Shown: positions 35,771-45,388 of the stretch, one piece after another
How positions within the stretch are numbered: position 1 is the stretch's first letter
How the letters are laid out: the number at the start of each line of letters is the position of its first letter
Notes under the pieces: model-generated
Told to the model about the DNA's origin: nothing
The model's input: only the letters and a program-made list of their open reading frames with translations
Database searches by the model: none
Position numbers and translations under genes: made by a program
Assembly: GCA_937990735.1 (NCBI GenBank)
Contig: CALKQT010000014.1
Location: 1-64,000 of the forward strand
Source of the DNA: an uncultured Campylobacter sp.
GTDB taxonomy: Bacteria; Campylobacterota; Campylobacteria; Campylobacterales; Campylobacteraceae
DNA: 64,000 nt
Direction: 5' to 3'

Positions 35771-36595
35771 ATGAAAAGAATTTTATCTTTCAGCTTTGTT
35801 GCCGCTATGGCTATATCTTCGCTTAATGCAGGCGTTTTGGCTACTGCAAAAGACGCGAATATCACTATTACAGATGAGGATGTTGCACCGTTTTTAGCTC
35901 AAGGTATGCAGCACGGCGGACAGGAACCGACCGCCGATGAGAAGAAAAAACTAATCGATGATCTAATCAAATACAAACTTCTAATCGCAGAGGCGAAAAA
36001 ATCAGGCATTGAAAACAGCGACGAATATAAGCATCAGCTAGAGCTTGCTAAAGATGGCATCGCATTTAATCTATGGCAACGCGAAGAGGCCAAGGGCGTA
36101 AGCATCAGCGACGAGGAAGCTAAAAAAATTTATGATGAAAATAAACAAAATTTCATGCAACCAGATTCCGTTACCGCAAGCCATATCTTAGTAGCAGACG
36201 AAAAGGCTGCTAAAAACGCGATTGCGAAGCTATCAAAAGTCAAAAAAGAGAATTTAAAAGAGGAATTTAATAAGCTAGCCAAAGAAATTTCAATCGATCC
36301 AAGTGCTAAAGAAAACGGTGGCGATTTGGGCTCTTTTGGCAAAGGCATGATGGTGCCGGAGTTTGAAAAGGCGGCGTTTGCGCTAAAAGATGGTGAGATG
36401 AGCAAAACTCCGGTAAAGACGCAATTCGGATATCATGTAATCTACAAAGAAAGTAGCAAAAAGGCTGAGACTATGCCGTTTGAAAAGGTAAAAGATCTCA
36501 TCAAAAATCAATTACTTCCAAGCAAAGTAAACAAAAAAATCGATGACAAGGCTAATGAGCTATTCGGCAAACTAAACATCGAATACGCAAAATAG
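35771..36595 (+). CDS. peb4: Periplasmic peptidyl-prolyl isomerase, PEB4/Cbf2-type
   Basis: A 274-aa SurA-like protein: Sec signal MKRILSFSFVAAMAISSLNA, helical chaperone region (NLWQREEAKGVSISDEEAKK), then a parvulin PPIase domain at about 130-235 (VTASHILVADEKAAKNAIAK, GGDLGSFGKGMMVPEFEKAAF, PVKTQFGYHVIY). PEB4 in C. jejuni assists outer-membrane protein folding. Single gene after metQ. Confidence 0.92.
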   Translation: MKRILSFSFVAAMAISSLNAGVLATAKDANITITDEDVAPFLAQGMQHGGQEPTADEKKKLIDDLIKYKLLIAEAKKSGIENSDEYKHQLELAKDGIAFNLWQREEAKGVSISDEEAKKIYDENKQNFMQPDSVTASHILVADEKAAKNAIAKLSKVKKENLKEEFNKLAKEISIDPSAKENGGDLGSFGKGMMVPEFEKAAFALKDGEMSKTPVKTQFGYHVIYKESSKKAETMPFEKVKDLIKNQLLPSKVNKKIDDKANELFGKLNIEYAK

Positions 36596-36830
36596 TTTTA
36601 ATTTTAAGGCGCGAGACTATTAAATTTATATGCAAGTTCGCTGCGGCAGTAACTTGCAAGAATAAATTTTAGCCCGCGCTTTTGTTTTATATACGCTAAA
36701 TTTTGTGAAATTTTAAGATCACTCTTATATCGTCGGATTGTTAAATTCTAAATTTATTCGCTCTACCGATGCTAAATTTCGCGGAATTGTAAGTACAGCC
36801 GGTTTTTACACATTAAATCAAGGAATTCAA

Positions 36831-37430
36831 ATGCTTTCTAATATCGTAAATTTTATCGTAGAATTTGTCGCAGGTTGGGGATACCTTGGCATTTTTATGA
36901 TGATGTTTTTAGAAAGCAGCTTCTTTCCTTTCCCAAGTGAAGTCGTGATGATCCCTGCAGGCTATCTGGCCTCAAAATCGCAGATGAGCTTTGTTCTAGC
37001 ATTTGTTTGTGGGCTTGGCGGCAGCATCACCGGCGCGCTGTTTAATTACTATCTATGCTACTTTTTTGGACGTAAGATTATCGCTAAATACGGCAAATAC
37101 GTAGGCATCACCGAGGAGAAATTTGCAAAATTCGAAGCTTTTTTTAACCGCCATGGCGAAATTTCAACGTTTAACTGCCGCTTGATCCCTGGTATCCGTC
37201 AATACATCAGCCTTCCTGCGGGTCTTGCAAAGATGAATGTCGCGCGCTTCGTGCTATTTACGGGGCTTGGGGCTACGATTTGGACATTAATACTTATGAT
37301 CTTGGGATATTTTATTGGCGAAAACGAGGAGCTGATCAAGCAAGATCTGCATCTAATTACGATCGCTCTGTTCGCCGTCGTCATTATAATCTCGCTCCTA
37401 TATATTTATTTTATAAAACGCAAAAAATAG
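36831..37430 (+). CDS. DedA family membrane protein
   Basis: The start is set at 36831, where AAGGAATTC precedes ATG; 31 upstream codons are open from a TTG but look non-coding. The 199-aa product has the DedA pattern: GWGYLGIFMMMFLESSFFPF followed by PSEVVMIPAGYLA, then FNRHGEISTFNCRLIPGIRQ and YISLPAGLAKM. Several TM helices and a basic tail are visible. DedA proteins are linked to lipid flipping (undecaprenyl phosphate or phosphatidylethanolamine). Confidence 0.88.
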   Translation: MLSNIVNFIVEFVAGWGYLGIFMMMFLESSFFPFPSEVVMIPAGYLASKSQMSFVLAFVCGLGGSITGALFNYYLCYFFGRKIIAKYGKYVGITEEKFAKFEAFFNRHGEISTFNCRLIPGIRQYISLPAGLAKMNVARFVLFTGLGATIWTLILMILGYFIGENEELIKQDLHLITIALFAVVIIISLLYIYFIKRKK

Positions 37431-37745
37431 TTCCACGCCAGTAAATACAAATACAATGAAAAATTCCATTTTGCCGCCTTTAAGTTCAAATTTTTCAAAT
37501 TATAATTTAAGCTAAACAAGAATTTTTAAAATTTTACTTTCATAATCTGCGTGCAATACGATATTTCTATTAAAGTGTAATTATGCCTTAGTAGCGAATT
37601 CCAAAATATTTTTAAAGTAAAATTCTATTTAAAGCCTTAAACAATCATACTAATTTCTAAATTTTAATTTTTCGTTACGTTTTAAGCTACTTTTAATACT
37701 AAAAGCTTTAAAATTCCATTAACAATTTCAACGAAAGGACTTATT
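37431..37745. other. AT-rich intergenic region before aspA
   Basis: About 315 bases, more AT-rich than most spacers. A TATAAT at 37501-37506 is 240 bases from aspA, too far to assign. An AAAGGAC ribosome site precedes aspA. No gene seen. Confidence 0.5.
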
Positions 37746-39152
37746 ATGGCAAAGACCAGAAAAGAACACGATTTCATCGGTGAATTAGAAATTTCCGACG
37801 ATTTTTACTACGGTGTGCAAACATTTAGGGCACTAGAGAACTTCCACCTAAGCGGACGAGCGCTCAAAGACTATCCATTTTTTATCAAAGCATTTGCACA
37901 AATCAAAAAAGCAGCTGCGCTAGCCAATAAAGAGGTCGGAGTCCTAGACGCACAAAAAGCCGATGCGATTGCAAAAGCTTGCGACAGACTTATCGCAGGA
38001 GAGTTTAGAGATCAATTCGTAGTCGATATGATCCAAGGCGGCGCCGGAACTTCGACGAATATGAATACCAACGAGGTCATTACCAATATAGCTTTGGAGA
38101 GCATGGGACATAAAAAGGGCGAATACCAATACCTTCATCCAAACGATCACACAAATTTGGGTCAAAGCACCAACGATACCTATCCTAGCTCGATCAAAGT
38201 CGCCGCTTACGCCAAGCTAACCGATCTACTAAAAGCTATGGAAAATTTGAAAAAAGAGCTTGAAGTTAAAGCCAAAGAATACAAAGATGTCATCAAAATG
38301 GGAAGGACAGAGCTTGAGGACGCCGTTCCTACTACTCTTGGAAACACTTTCAATGCTTTTGCTACCTACATCAAAACCGATATCGCGCTTATCAAAGCCG
38401 CTAGGGAGTCTATGACTTACCTAAATATGGGCGCTACGGCGATTGGTACGGGCATCAACTGCCACCCTGATTATAAAAACGTAGTCGAGAAAAAACTGGG
38501 CGAAATCACCGGCGTTAAATTTAAAGCCGCAGAGGATTTCATCGCCGCTACACAAGACACCGCGGACTTCGTCCACGTTAGCGGCGCGTTAAAAACAGCA
38601 GCCGTCCGCCTAAGCAAAATCGCAAACGACCTACGTCTTATGAACTCCGGTCCTAGATGCGGACTAGGCGAAATAGAGCTTCCTAAGATGCAACCGGGCA
38701 GCTCCATCATGCCGGGCAAAGTAAATCCAGTCATCGCCGAGGTCGTAGGCGAGGCATGCTATGAAGTTATCGGCAACGACGTTACGATCATGCTTTGCTC
38801 CGAACGCGGAGAATTTGAGCTAAATGCGTTCGAGCCTGGCATCGCATATGCGTTATTTAACTCGATCGTGCTTTTAGAAAATGCGATGAATACACTAGCC
38901 GAAAAAGCTATCAAACATCTAAAGGCAAATCCTGAAGCTTGCCTAAAATCGGTGCTAAATTCTGTCGGTATCGTTACGGCGTTTAATCCCTACATCGGCT
39001 ACGAAAAATCCGCAAGTATCGCCAAAGAGGCGTTGCAAACAGGCAAATCCGTAGGCGAAATCTGCTTAGAGCGCGGATATTTGAAAAAAGAGGAGATCGA
39101 TAAGATCCTAGAGCCTAAATCTATGCTCAACCCACATATGAGCAAAAAATAG
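37746..39152 (+). CDS. aspA: Aspartate ammonia-lyase
   Basis: A 468-aa fumarase/aspartase-superfamily enzyme that converts aspartate to fumarate and ammonia. The superfamily loop is GSSIMPGKVNPV, and the substrate segments are GGAGTSTNMNTNEV and HPNDHTNLGQSTNDTYPSS. With DcuA it allows aspartate uptake and fumarate respiration, as in C. jejuni. Full length. Confidence 0.95.
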   Translation: MAKTRKEHDFIGELEISDDFYYGVQTFRALENFHLSGRALKDYPFFIKAFAQIKKAAALANKEVGVLDAQKADAIAKACDRLIAGEFRDQFVVDMIQGGAGTSTNMNTNEVITNIALESMGHKKGEYQYLHPNDHTNLGQSTNDTYPSSIKVAAYAKLTDLLKAMENLKKELEVKAKEYKDVIKMGRTELEDAVPTTLGNTFNAFATYIKTDIALIKAARESMTYLNMGATAIGTGINCHPDYKNVVEKKLGEITGVKFKAAEDFIAATQDTADFVHVSGALKTAAVRLSKIANDLRLMNSGPRCGLGEIELPKMQPGSSIMPGKVNPVIAEVVGEACYEVIGNDVTIMLCSERGEFELNAFEPGIAYALFNSIVLLENAMNTLAEKAIKHLKANPEACLKSVLNSVGIVTAFNPYIGYEKSASIAKEALQTGKSVGEICLERGYLKKEEIDKILEPKSMLNPHMSKK

Positions 39153-39438
39153 TTCCAAACTAGGTGCGGCGCGGAATTTCATCAGTTAATTTAACAGGCG
39201 AAATTCCGCAAAGTAGAATTCAAAATAGATAAGATCGATCGTGCAGAATTCCGTAGATGCAGAATTTCATCAAGTTAGATTTAGCTTCCGTGGAGTAAAA
39301 TTCCACTTGCGAAATTTTAGGATAAAATTCCGCATAGAATTCCGACCACTGAATTATAAAGATAATTCGGATTTTACCTGCTGAAATCTTTAGAATTCTG
39401 CGCGCCGTTAAAAAAATTACTTTATAAGGAGTTTTGCA

Positions 39439-40782
39439 ATGGACTTTATGGTGATATTGCAATTTATCGTTTTGCTAGGCGGCATCTACCTAGGCGTTAA
39501 GCTAGGCGGCATGGGCGTCGGTTATGCAGGCGGCTTGGGCGTTGTCGTCCTAGCCATTTTGGGCATGAAGGTCGATATGAAGGATATCCCGATTGACGTT
39601 ATCCTAATTATCGCATCGGTAATCTCCGCGATTACGGCGCTGCAAGTCGCAGGCGGACTTGATTATTTGGTGCAGGTAGCATCTAAAATTTTAAGGAAAA
39701 ATCCTAAGCAGATCAACTTCCTAGCGCCTATCGTTACCTATCTACTTACGATACTTGCGGGCACCGGACATACTGCGTTTTCTATGATCCCGGTTATCGT
39801 CGAGGTCGCAAAGACGCAGAACATCAAACCTTCCGCTCCTCTTGCGCTTTCGGTCGTTTCATCTCAGGTAGCGATCACTGCGAGCCCTATTTCAGCGGCG
39901 TTCGTCGCTATGAGCGGCTTGTGCGAAAAGCTAGGCGTTAGCTATCCTAAACTTTTGTTTATCTGCATCTCTACTACCTTCGTAGCTATGATCATCACGG
40001 CTTTCATCGTAAATAAATTCTACGATCTCGATCTTTCAAAAGACCCTATTTACAAAGAGAGACTTTCAAAAGGTCTTGTAGCCGAGATCAAAGCCGAGGA
40101 GTATAAAGAGCCGAAGCCTTATGCGAAAAGATCGGTTGCGATATTCGCTATCGGCGTTTTGATCGTCGTTTGCTATGCGCTTGCGATCTCAAAGAGCGTC
40201 GGCCTGGTAGAAAAACCAATCCTTTCAAGAGATAGCGCGATCATCAGCTTTATGCTAACCATCGGCTTTCTTATTGCTGTTTTATGCAAGATCGATACAG
40301 GCAAACTGCTCTCTACCAGCACTTTCCAAAGCGGTATGAATGCGTGCATCTGCGTCATCGGTATAGCATGGCTCGGTACTACTTTTGTTAACGGACATAT
40401 TGACAGTATCAAAGAGGTAGCTAAAAACGTCGTTACGCAGTATCCTTTCGTACTAGCCGTCGCGCTATACTTCTTAAGCTGCTTGCTATACTCGCAGGCT
40501 GCGACCACAAAGGTTATGATGCCTGCCGTTGCTGCCGCGCTTGGAATGACTAGCCCTGAAAATTCAGGTCAAATTTGGATCTTAGTCGCATCGTTCGCAG
40601 CCGTTTCAGGCTTGTTCGTGCTCCCTACTTATCCTACGACGCTCGGCGCGATCGCCATGGACGATACCGGAACGACTAGAGTCGGTAAATTTGTATTTAA
40701 CCACTCGTTTTTCCTTCCGGGAACCATTATGGTTGCGATTTCGGTCGCTCTAGGATTTTTAGTAGCTCCTGCGCTAATCTAA
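39439..40782 (+). CDS. dcuA: Anaerobic C4-dicarboxylate transporter, DcuA type
   Basis: A 447-aa membrane antiporter of the DcuA/DcuB family: start MDFMVILQFIVLLGGIYLGV, then GTGHTAFSMIPVIVEVAKTQ, SSQVAITASPISAAFVAMS, and end LPTYPTTLGAIAMDDTGTTR. About 10 hydrophobic helices. It follows aspA with a 286-base gap, the conserved C. jejuni order, so DcuA is preferred over DcuB. AAGGAG ribosome site. Confidence 0.92.
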   Translation: MDFMVILQFIVLLGGIYLGVKLGGMGVGYAGGLGVVVLAILGMKVDMKDIPIDVILIIASVISAITALQVAGGLDYLVQVASKILRKNPKQINFLAPIVTYLLTILAGTGHTAFSMIPVIVEVAKTQNIKPSAPLALSVVSSQVAITASPISAAFVAMSGLCEKLGVSYPKLLFICISTTFVAMIITAFIVNKFYDLDLSKDPIYKERLSKGLVAEIKAEEYKEPKPYAKRSVAIFAIGVLIVVCYALAISKSVGLVEKPILSRDSAIISFMLTIGFLIAVLCKIDTGKLLSTSTFQSGMNACICVIGIAWLGTTFVNGHIDSIKEVAKNVVTQYPFVLAVALYFLSCLLYSQAATTKVMMPAVAAALGMTSPENSGQIWILVASFAAVSGLFVLPTYPTTLGAIAMDDTGTTRVGKFVFNHSFFLPGTIMVAISVALGFLVAPALI

Positions 40783-40802
40783 GATTAGTATTCCTTTCAT
40801 TT

Positions 40803-40828
40803 GCGCCGAATTTTTCGGCGCATTTTTC
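40803..40828 (+). terminator. Rho-independent terminator after dcuA
   Basis: GCGCCGA, five-base loop, TCGGCGC (40803-40821), followed by ATTTTTC; 20 bases after the dcuA stop. Confidence 0.8.
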
Positions 40829-41066
40829 ATACCATTTAAAATTTTTAATACAATTTAATAGATAAAATTCTATCGATTTTGGGGTTTGCCATATTTGCTT
40901 ATAAAATTTAACTTCTAATCACATGCAAAAAACTACAAGCCTTCCAGTAGTATTTGAGTGGAAGTAAAATTTTATTTGAAATTTCATATCCATATTATGC
41001 TAGATGATAAATCAAAATTTCAGCCAAAAAACATATAATGTAAGAAATTCAAAACAAGGAGAAAAT

Positions 41067-41594
41067 ATGAAAAATCTCATCATCATCGCTCATCCCGATA
41101 TGGCAAGCTCACACGCAAATAAGGCGTGGCGCGAGGTAGCCAAAAAGCAAGCGGATAAATTTGATATTCACGAAATTTACGCTACTTATCCGAACGGCAA
41201 AATCGATGTTGCGCGCGAGCAGGAGTTACTTTTAAGCCACGATAAAATTATCATTCAGTTTCCACTTTATTGGTACAGCTATCCGCCACTTTTAAAGCAA
41301 TGGTTCGACGATGTATTCGCCTACGGCTGGGCTTACGGCAGCACCGGCGGCAAGCTGAAAGGCAAAGAATTTGCCCTAGCGATCACTATCGGCGATGAGC
41401 AAAATAACTATAAAAAAGACGGCACGATCGGATTTGGCATAGAGGAAGTTATCATACCTTTTAAATGCGCGATGAATTTTACGGGCGCTAAGCTGCTGCC
41501 GTGCCACTTCGGCTATGGATTTTCATTTCATCCAGATAGCGAATATATCGCAAAAAGTGCAGAAAAATACGAAGAATTTTTACTAAAATTTTAA
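41067..41594 (+). CDS. NAD(P)H oxidoreductase, flavodoxin-like (KefF/YwrO type)
   Basis: The start is set at 41067 (AAGGAGAAAAT before ATG), giving 175 aa. The flavodoxin-fold quinone reductase pattern is NLIIIAHPDMASSHANKAW, then QFPLYWYSYPPLLKQWFDDV and AYGSTGGKLKGKEF. It likely binds FMN/FAD and reduces quinones. No KefC-type partner is nearby. A hairpin AAAGGC/GCCTTTT just downstream (41602-41620) may terminate it. Confidence 0.88.
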   Translation: MKNLIIIAHPDMASSHANKAWREVAKKQADKFDIHEIYATYPNGKIDVAREQELLLSHDKIIIQFPLYWYSYPPLLKQWFDDVFAYGWAYGSTGGKLKGKEFALAITIGDEQNNYKKDGTIGFGIEEVIIPFKCAMNFTGAKLLPCHFGYGFSFHPDSEYIAKSAEKYEEFLLKF

Positions 41595-41842
41595 AATTTA
41601 CAAAGGCACAATCGCCTTTTTAGTCGCAAAATTTTATTTTAAAAAGTGACGGATGAAGATCGTCTTTTTATCCGCACTACTCGATACGCTTCCTGCATTG
41701 CTATTTTCGCGTTGCACACGCAGCCTGCTGACATAATCCCACGCCCTTTTGATCGAAAAATTTTACTCCCTTCTCCTCTCCCCCTAAATGGGCAAAAAGT
41801 TTACGTTAAAAATTTATAAGAAATTGACGTATGAAGCATGCT

Positions 41843-42297
41843 TTAGTACAGCCATATAAAAATCAATAAGCATAAAATTTTACCTAAAAATTTGCACCCG
41901 CTCGCAATAACACTCGTCTTAAATTTCCACAAGACGTTAAAAAAACTATGAATATCCGCCACAGCACTCAGCTCAAACTCTCCGCTAATCATAAAACGCT
42001 GCGAACTACGTGCTTACCGCTACTGAGCTTGTATATGCTGTCTATGCGCCCGCCAAGCTCATCCTCATTAATGTCAAAACAACAATCACTCGTCTTGCTA
42101 GAAACGCATCAGCCAGCAGGTATAAAAGAGAACTATTGCGAAAGCGGTGCAAAATACGATATCTCCGCGCCTAGCTGCTTAGTGCTTTCTGCTCTGAGCG
42201 TGCAAATTCCAAGATCCAAAAAGAGATTTAAAGTAAAGTAGCACTTGCTACCCTGTGCGCGTGCAGATAGCTTAAAGCTGCCAAAAGTTTGCGCTCA
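41843..42297 (-). pseudogene. Degraded gene with in-frame stops and a frameshift
   Basis: On the minus strand one frame, from about 42294, reads AQTFGSFKLSARAQGSKCYF, TLNLFLDLGICTLRAESTKQ and LGAEISYFAPLSQ. A stop follows, then FSFIPAG, a second stop, then CVSSKTSDCCFDINEDELGG, RIDSIYKLSSGKHVVRSVL and a third stop. The next frame then continues MISGEFELSAVADIHSFFNV, LWKFKTSVIASGCKFLGKIL and CLLIFIWLY up to the TAA at 41843-41845. The acidic/aromatic pattern is protein-like in a way the plus-strand frames here are not. I cannot assign a family. The whole 41.6-43.0 kb gap appears to be gene remains. Confidence 0.45.
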
Positions 42298-42574
42298 CTT
42301 CGCCACTGAGCGCAATTTGCCTATTGCGCAGCTATTAATACTTTCAGATTTTAACTTGTTTGCTTTTACTTTCCGTCTTTTAAATGCCTGCATGCAGCTA
42401 GCTGCAAAGACGTATTTGCTGGATACGCCTTGTAGCTCACCCCCATACCCTAGATAAAAATCCGCCGTAATTTATGCGGATATTTGACAGAAGGATTGTT
42501 TGGATGCTATCTTTCATACGAAGCCTAAAGCGCTACGCCGATATACTAATGCGCGCCATTTTTTTTGCTCTGCG

Positions 42575-42748
42575 CGCGCTGCCTACGTCGCTGCAGTCAC
42601 AATTTTCTCTGATACGACATTAAAGACAACCTATCGCCAAAACTACCGAAAAGCTTTTAGCCTTGTTTTTTCTGATTTAGAATTTAGTCTCAATCAGTTC
42701 TTTGCTAATAAACCAACAGAACTTCCATGCTTTGATATAACCCATCCA
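42575..42748 (-). pseudogene. Possible second gene remnant
   Basis: The minus-strand frame from 42748 reads WMGYIKAWKFCWFISKELIE, TKF, stop, IRKNKAKSFSVVLAIGCL, stop, CRIRENCDCSDVGSAR. The composition is coding-like but short and broken by stops. Weak evidence; listed because the surrounding 1.4 kb holds no intact gene. Confidence 0.25.
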
Positions 42749-43053
42749 CGCGGAATTTAGCTAAATTTATTTGGATTCTTAAAAACGTGCCAACTTTTCT
42801 ATCACGTCTTATTTCAAATAGCAGCAAAATTCTACCGCCACACTGCAAAGAGTTAAATTCTATCAGGCAGATTTATTAAAAATTTTAAAAGTAGCAGAAG
42901 CAGTAATAGATGATTAATACTTTTCCAAATGGATACCGCTACCATTAAAATTTTAATCAAAAGATATCCATTAAATTTACGCTCTTTAAATTAGCAGTAA
43001 AAGCTTAAATTTCACAAGGTTTCCTATGAAAGCAAACCTCGCAATACTTCATC

Positions 43054-43075
43054 AAGCGGCGCAAAAAAGCCGCTT
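43054..43075 (-). terminator. Hairpin downstream of the SMI1-like gene
   Basis: AAGCGGC (43054-43060) and GCCGCTT (43069-43075) flank an eight-base A-rich loop, seven bases beyond the stop of the leftward gene ending at 43082. T residues lie in the loop, not in a tail, so efficiency is uncertain. Confidence 0.5.
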
Positions 43076-43081
43076 TAAATT

Positions 43082-43765
43082 TTATCCTGCGACGCAATTT
43101 ACCCAGATCAAAAACTCATCGCTCGGCTTCTCGTCGTCCATATGTGCGGGCGTGACGAGCTCAAGCGCGGTTTGCGGGATCGTCGTTTTAAACGTGTCCT
43201 TAAGCCACTGCTGAAATTTTACGTTTGGATGCACGAAAAAATCGTCCTCCTCGCTGTTTGGCGGCGCGCTAAAATCCTCATCCCAGCAGATTTCATCGTA
43301 TCCGATCGCGAGCAATCGCAAAAAATCAAGCCCGCTATGAGCCAAAACGCAGGTCATGGTCGAGCCCGAGCCGGAGCCCATATGCACGATCTTCGTCTCG
43401 CCCGCATCATCCAGCCACAGCGCGCACATCGAGCCCTCCGAGCCGCTGCCTGCAAACACGCAAAGCCTCTGCTTGATCTCCGCGGCAAGCTCGCGATCCT
43501 CGCCGTAAAACCAATACCTTAGCTCCTCGTCGCGATTTTTCGGCTCATCCGTGAAAAATACGATGTCCGTGCCGCCCTCGCGCTCATCGTCGCTCCAGCT
43601 CTGTTGCAGCCGATCTTGCGGGTAGAGATAGCCGCGTCTGCGCCCGCCCGCGTCGTCATAAAAGCCGTTTGCTTCGATCCACGCATAAAGCGCCTCAAGC
43701 TCGCTCGGCACGCGCATGCCCTGCGGTAGCGCCTCGCGCAGCTGCGCTAGTAATAAATTTTCCAC
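43082..43765 (-). CDS. SMI1/KNR4-type protein, possible orphan immunity protein
   Basis: A 227-aa acidic protein. The N-terminal ALPQGMRVPSELEALYAWIE region and the later ICWDEDFSAPPN and DEFLIWVN segments fit the SMI1/KNR4 (SUKH) superfamily, which is common among immunity proteins of contact-dependent and polymorphic toxins. GTDIVFFTDEP and VHMGSGSGSTMTCVLAHS lie between. No toxin is next to it, so an orphan immunity or housekeeping SUKH role is equally possible. AAAGGAGC-type ribosome site. Confidence 0.65.
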   Translation of the reverse strand: MENLLLAQLREALPQGMRVPSELEALYAWIEANGFYDDAGGRRRGYLYPQDRLQQSWSDDEREGGTDIVFFTDEPKNRDEELRYWFYGEDRELAAEIKQRLCVFAGSGSEGSMCALWLDDAGETKIVHMGSGSGSTMTCVLAHSGLDFLRLLAIGYDEICWDEDFSAPPNSEEDDFFVHPNVKFQQWLKDTFKTTIPQTALELVTPAHMDDEKPSDEFLIWVNCVAG

Positions 43766-44088
43766 CGATCGCTCCTTTTGCTTAATTTACCGCTCGAATT
43801 TTACTACGTTTCGGCTAAATTTACGGATATTTTTCTAATATCTGCGGCGTTTTACGCGCCCCGTCGCCGCAAGCGCAAATCGGACTTTTAAAATTTAGCC
43901 GATTTTCGTTGCGATACGCACGCAGAGGCGTGAGCGCATATTTGAAAAAAGAGTATGAGAATTTTCAGTAGAAAAATGCGTAAAATTTTACGACTTAAAT
44001 TTTACATCTTGCAATCTCTTTGCTATATTTTTTAGAAATTTTCGGTTTTAAATTTAGCTCGCCGCAAAGAGTGAAATTTTAGCGATAC
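43766..44088. other. Intergenic region
   Basis: About 320 bases of AAATTT/AAATTTTA-rich DNA between the SUKH-like gene and a 45-aa gene. No feature seen beyond the repeated words. Confidence 0.4.
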
Positions 44089-44226
44089 CTATAAATTTAA
44101 AATTTCCCGCGCCTTTTGTTTGCACGCCTCAAATTTTTGCTCAAACTCCGCGCGTCTTTGCAGCTCGTTTTTTGCCCCTATTTTGGCGTATCCCGAGCCT
44201 CGCCCCAGAAAATATACATAGCCCAT
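44089..44226 (-). CDS. 45-aa conserved-looking small protein
   Basis: Minus strand ATG at 44226 opens MGYVYFLGRGSGYAKIGAKN, then ELQRRAEFEQKFEACKQKAR, then EILNL and TAG. Dense charged residues after an aromatic/Gly start, with a coding-like codon pattern. The ribosome site is weak. No family known; possible cytoplasmic small protein. Confidence 0.55.
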   Translation of the reverse strand: MGYVYFLGRGSGYAKIGAKNELQRRAEFEQKFEACKQKAREILNL

Positions 44227-44314
44227 ATTCTAAAATTTCGTTATAAACGGCATTTTGTCATTATTAAATTTACAAATTTTGCCGCCGTCTGATCGGACGG
44301 GCGAAATTCCGCGT

Positions 44315-45001
44315 CTAAATTCCAAGCTCGGCTCTTACGAGCGCTTCGTTTTGCGGCGTCAAAAAGCCTGCGATATCCTGCCACATGGAGTGAAAGCCGT
44401 ATCCGCCGTCTATCATCTCGCTGCGCGCGGCATCCAGGCTCCAGCCCTGATAGATCACGCGGTACATCGCCACCACAAGCCCCGTGCGATCGGCTCCGTG
44501 ATAGCAGTGCACGAGCACGGCGCCCTCCTTTTGGCGCTCGCGAATGGTGCGTAAGACGTCCGCGATCTGAGCGGGCTTTATCTCCCAGCTTTGAAGCGGC
44601 TTGTTCGCGAGCCAAAATTGATCGCCAAACGCCCTTTTGTCGCCGCCTCTGCTAAAATGACGCAGATTTACGATGCTTTTGATGCCAAGTTCGTGCAGCT
44701 TTGCGGCGTAGCTTCCATCAAGCTGAGCGCTACGAAACAGCAGCTCGTCCACGCGGTAGAAATTTTTCGCTTCGTCAATGAGAGTTGCTTTTTGAGATGA
44801 GTTTGGGCTTGCGCCGTGCGCCGCGGTATCTGTATCTTTAAAATGCGCGTCTTTAAATTTGACGTCTTTTGCGTCCGCGAGATTTTGTTCCGCGCCGCTC
44901 GTTTTTCTAAAATTTATGGAATTCGCTTCTGTCGCAAGCTCCGCATTTACGCCGGTCGCAAAGCAAAATGCGGCCGTTAGCGCAAGGGTTTTAAATTTCA
45001 A
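44315..45001 (-). CDS. Secreted dual-specificity/tyrosine-like phosphatase
   Basis: A 228-aa protein with a Sec signal (MKFKTLALTAAFCFATGVNA) and the protein tyrosine phosphatase loop VHCYHGADRTG (C166, R172), a CX5R active site. LHELGIKSIVNLRH and NKPLQSWEIKPAQIADVLRT are typical of the dual-specificity/Siw14-like group found in the periplasm of many Proteobacteria. Residues about 24-70 (nt 44792-44932) are a low-complexity insertion between the signal and the catalytic domain. Substrate unknown (phosphoprotein, phosphoinositide or polyphosphate). Confidence 0.85.
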   Translation of the reverse strand: MKFKTLALTAAFCFATGVNAELATEANSINFRKTSGAEQNLADAKDVKFKDAHFKDTDTAAHGASPNSSQKATLIDEAKNFYRVDELLFRSAQLDGSYAAKLHELGIKSIVNLRHFSRGGDKRAFGDQFWLANKPLQSWEIKPAQIADVLRTIRERQKEGAVLVHCYHGADRTGLVVAMYRVIYQGWSLDAARSEMIDGGYGFHSMWQDIAGFLTPQNEALVRAELGI

Positions 45002-45388
45002 ATTTCATCCTTTAAATTTGGCTAAATTTATGATTTTTGTAAAATTTGACGCCAGACGGGTCAAATGCAAAATAGCAAGCGCGCCTTAATTTAACGCAAA
45101 ATTTGAGCATCAAGCCCGTCCAAATCGCCGCTAGATTTTACCGCAATCCCGCAAATCGCGTCGTTAAAATCAAAATTTCGTTTAAAATTTCCCCATTCCC
45201 GCCCTCGGTATCGCTAGATCAGTACGCGGTAGTTACATTGCGTAGTTACATTGCCCCTGTAAATTTACTGAAAATAAATCGTAAAAGGGGTGCGCCCGTT
45301 TCCGCGAGCGCTGCCATAAACCTGCTTCGCAGGTGAGTTTCGTACTCGCCTCTTGCGATACTTACCCGAAATTTTAAATTTAACGGTT
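45002..45388. other. Intergenic region with a tandem repeat and hairpin
   Basis: Contains the perfect 13-bp tandem repeat GTAGTTACATTGC twice (45229-45254) and a hairpin ACCTGC-TTC-GCAGGT at 45320-45334. Otherwise RAATTY-rich. No gene. Confidence 0.55.

Noticed and set aside
41948..42760. Three successive plus-strand open frames (97, 70 and 86 aa)
   Set aside because: Low protein-likeness; the opposite strand reads much better as a broken gene.
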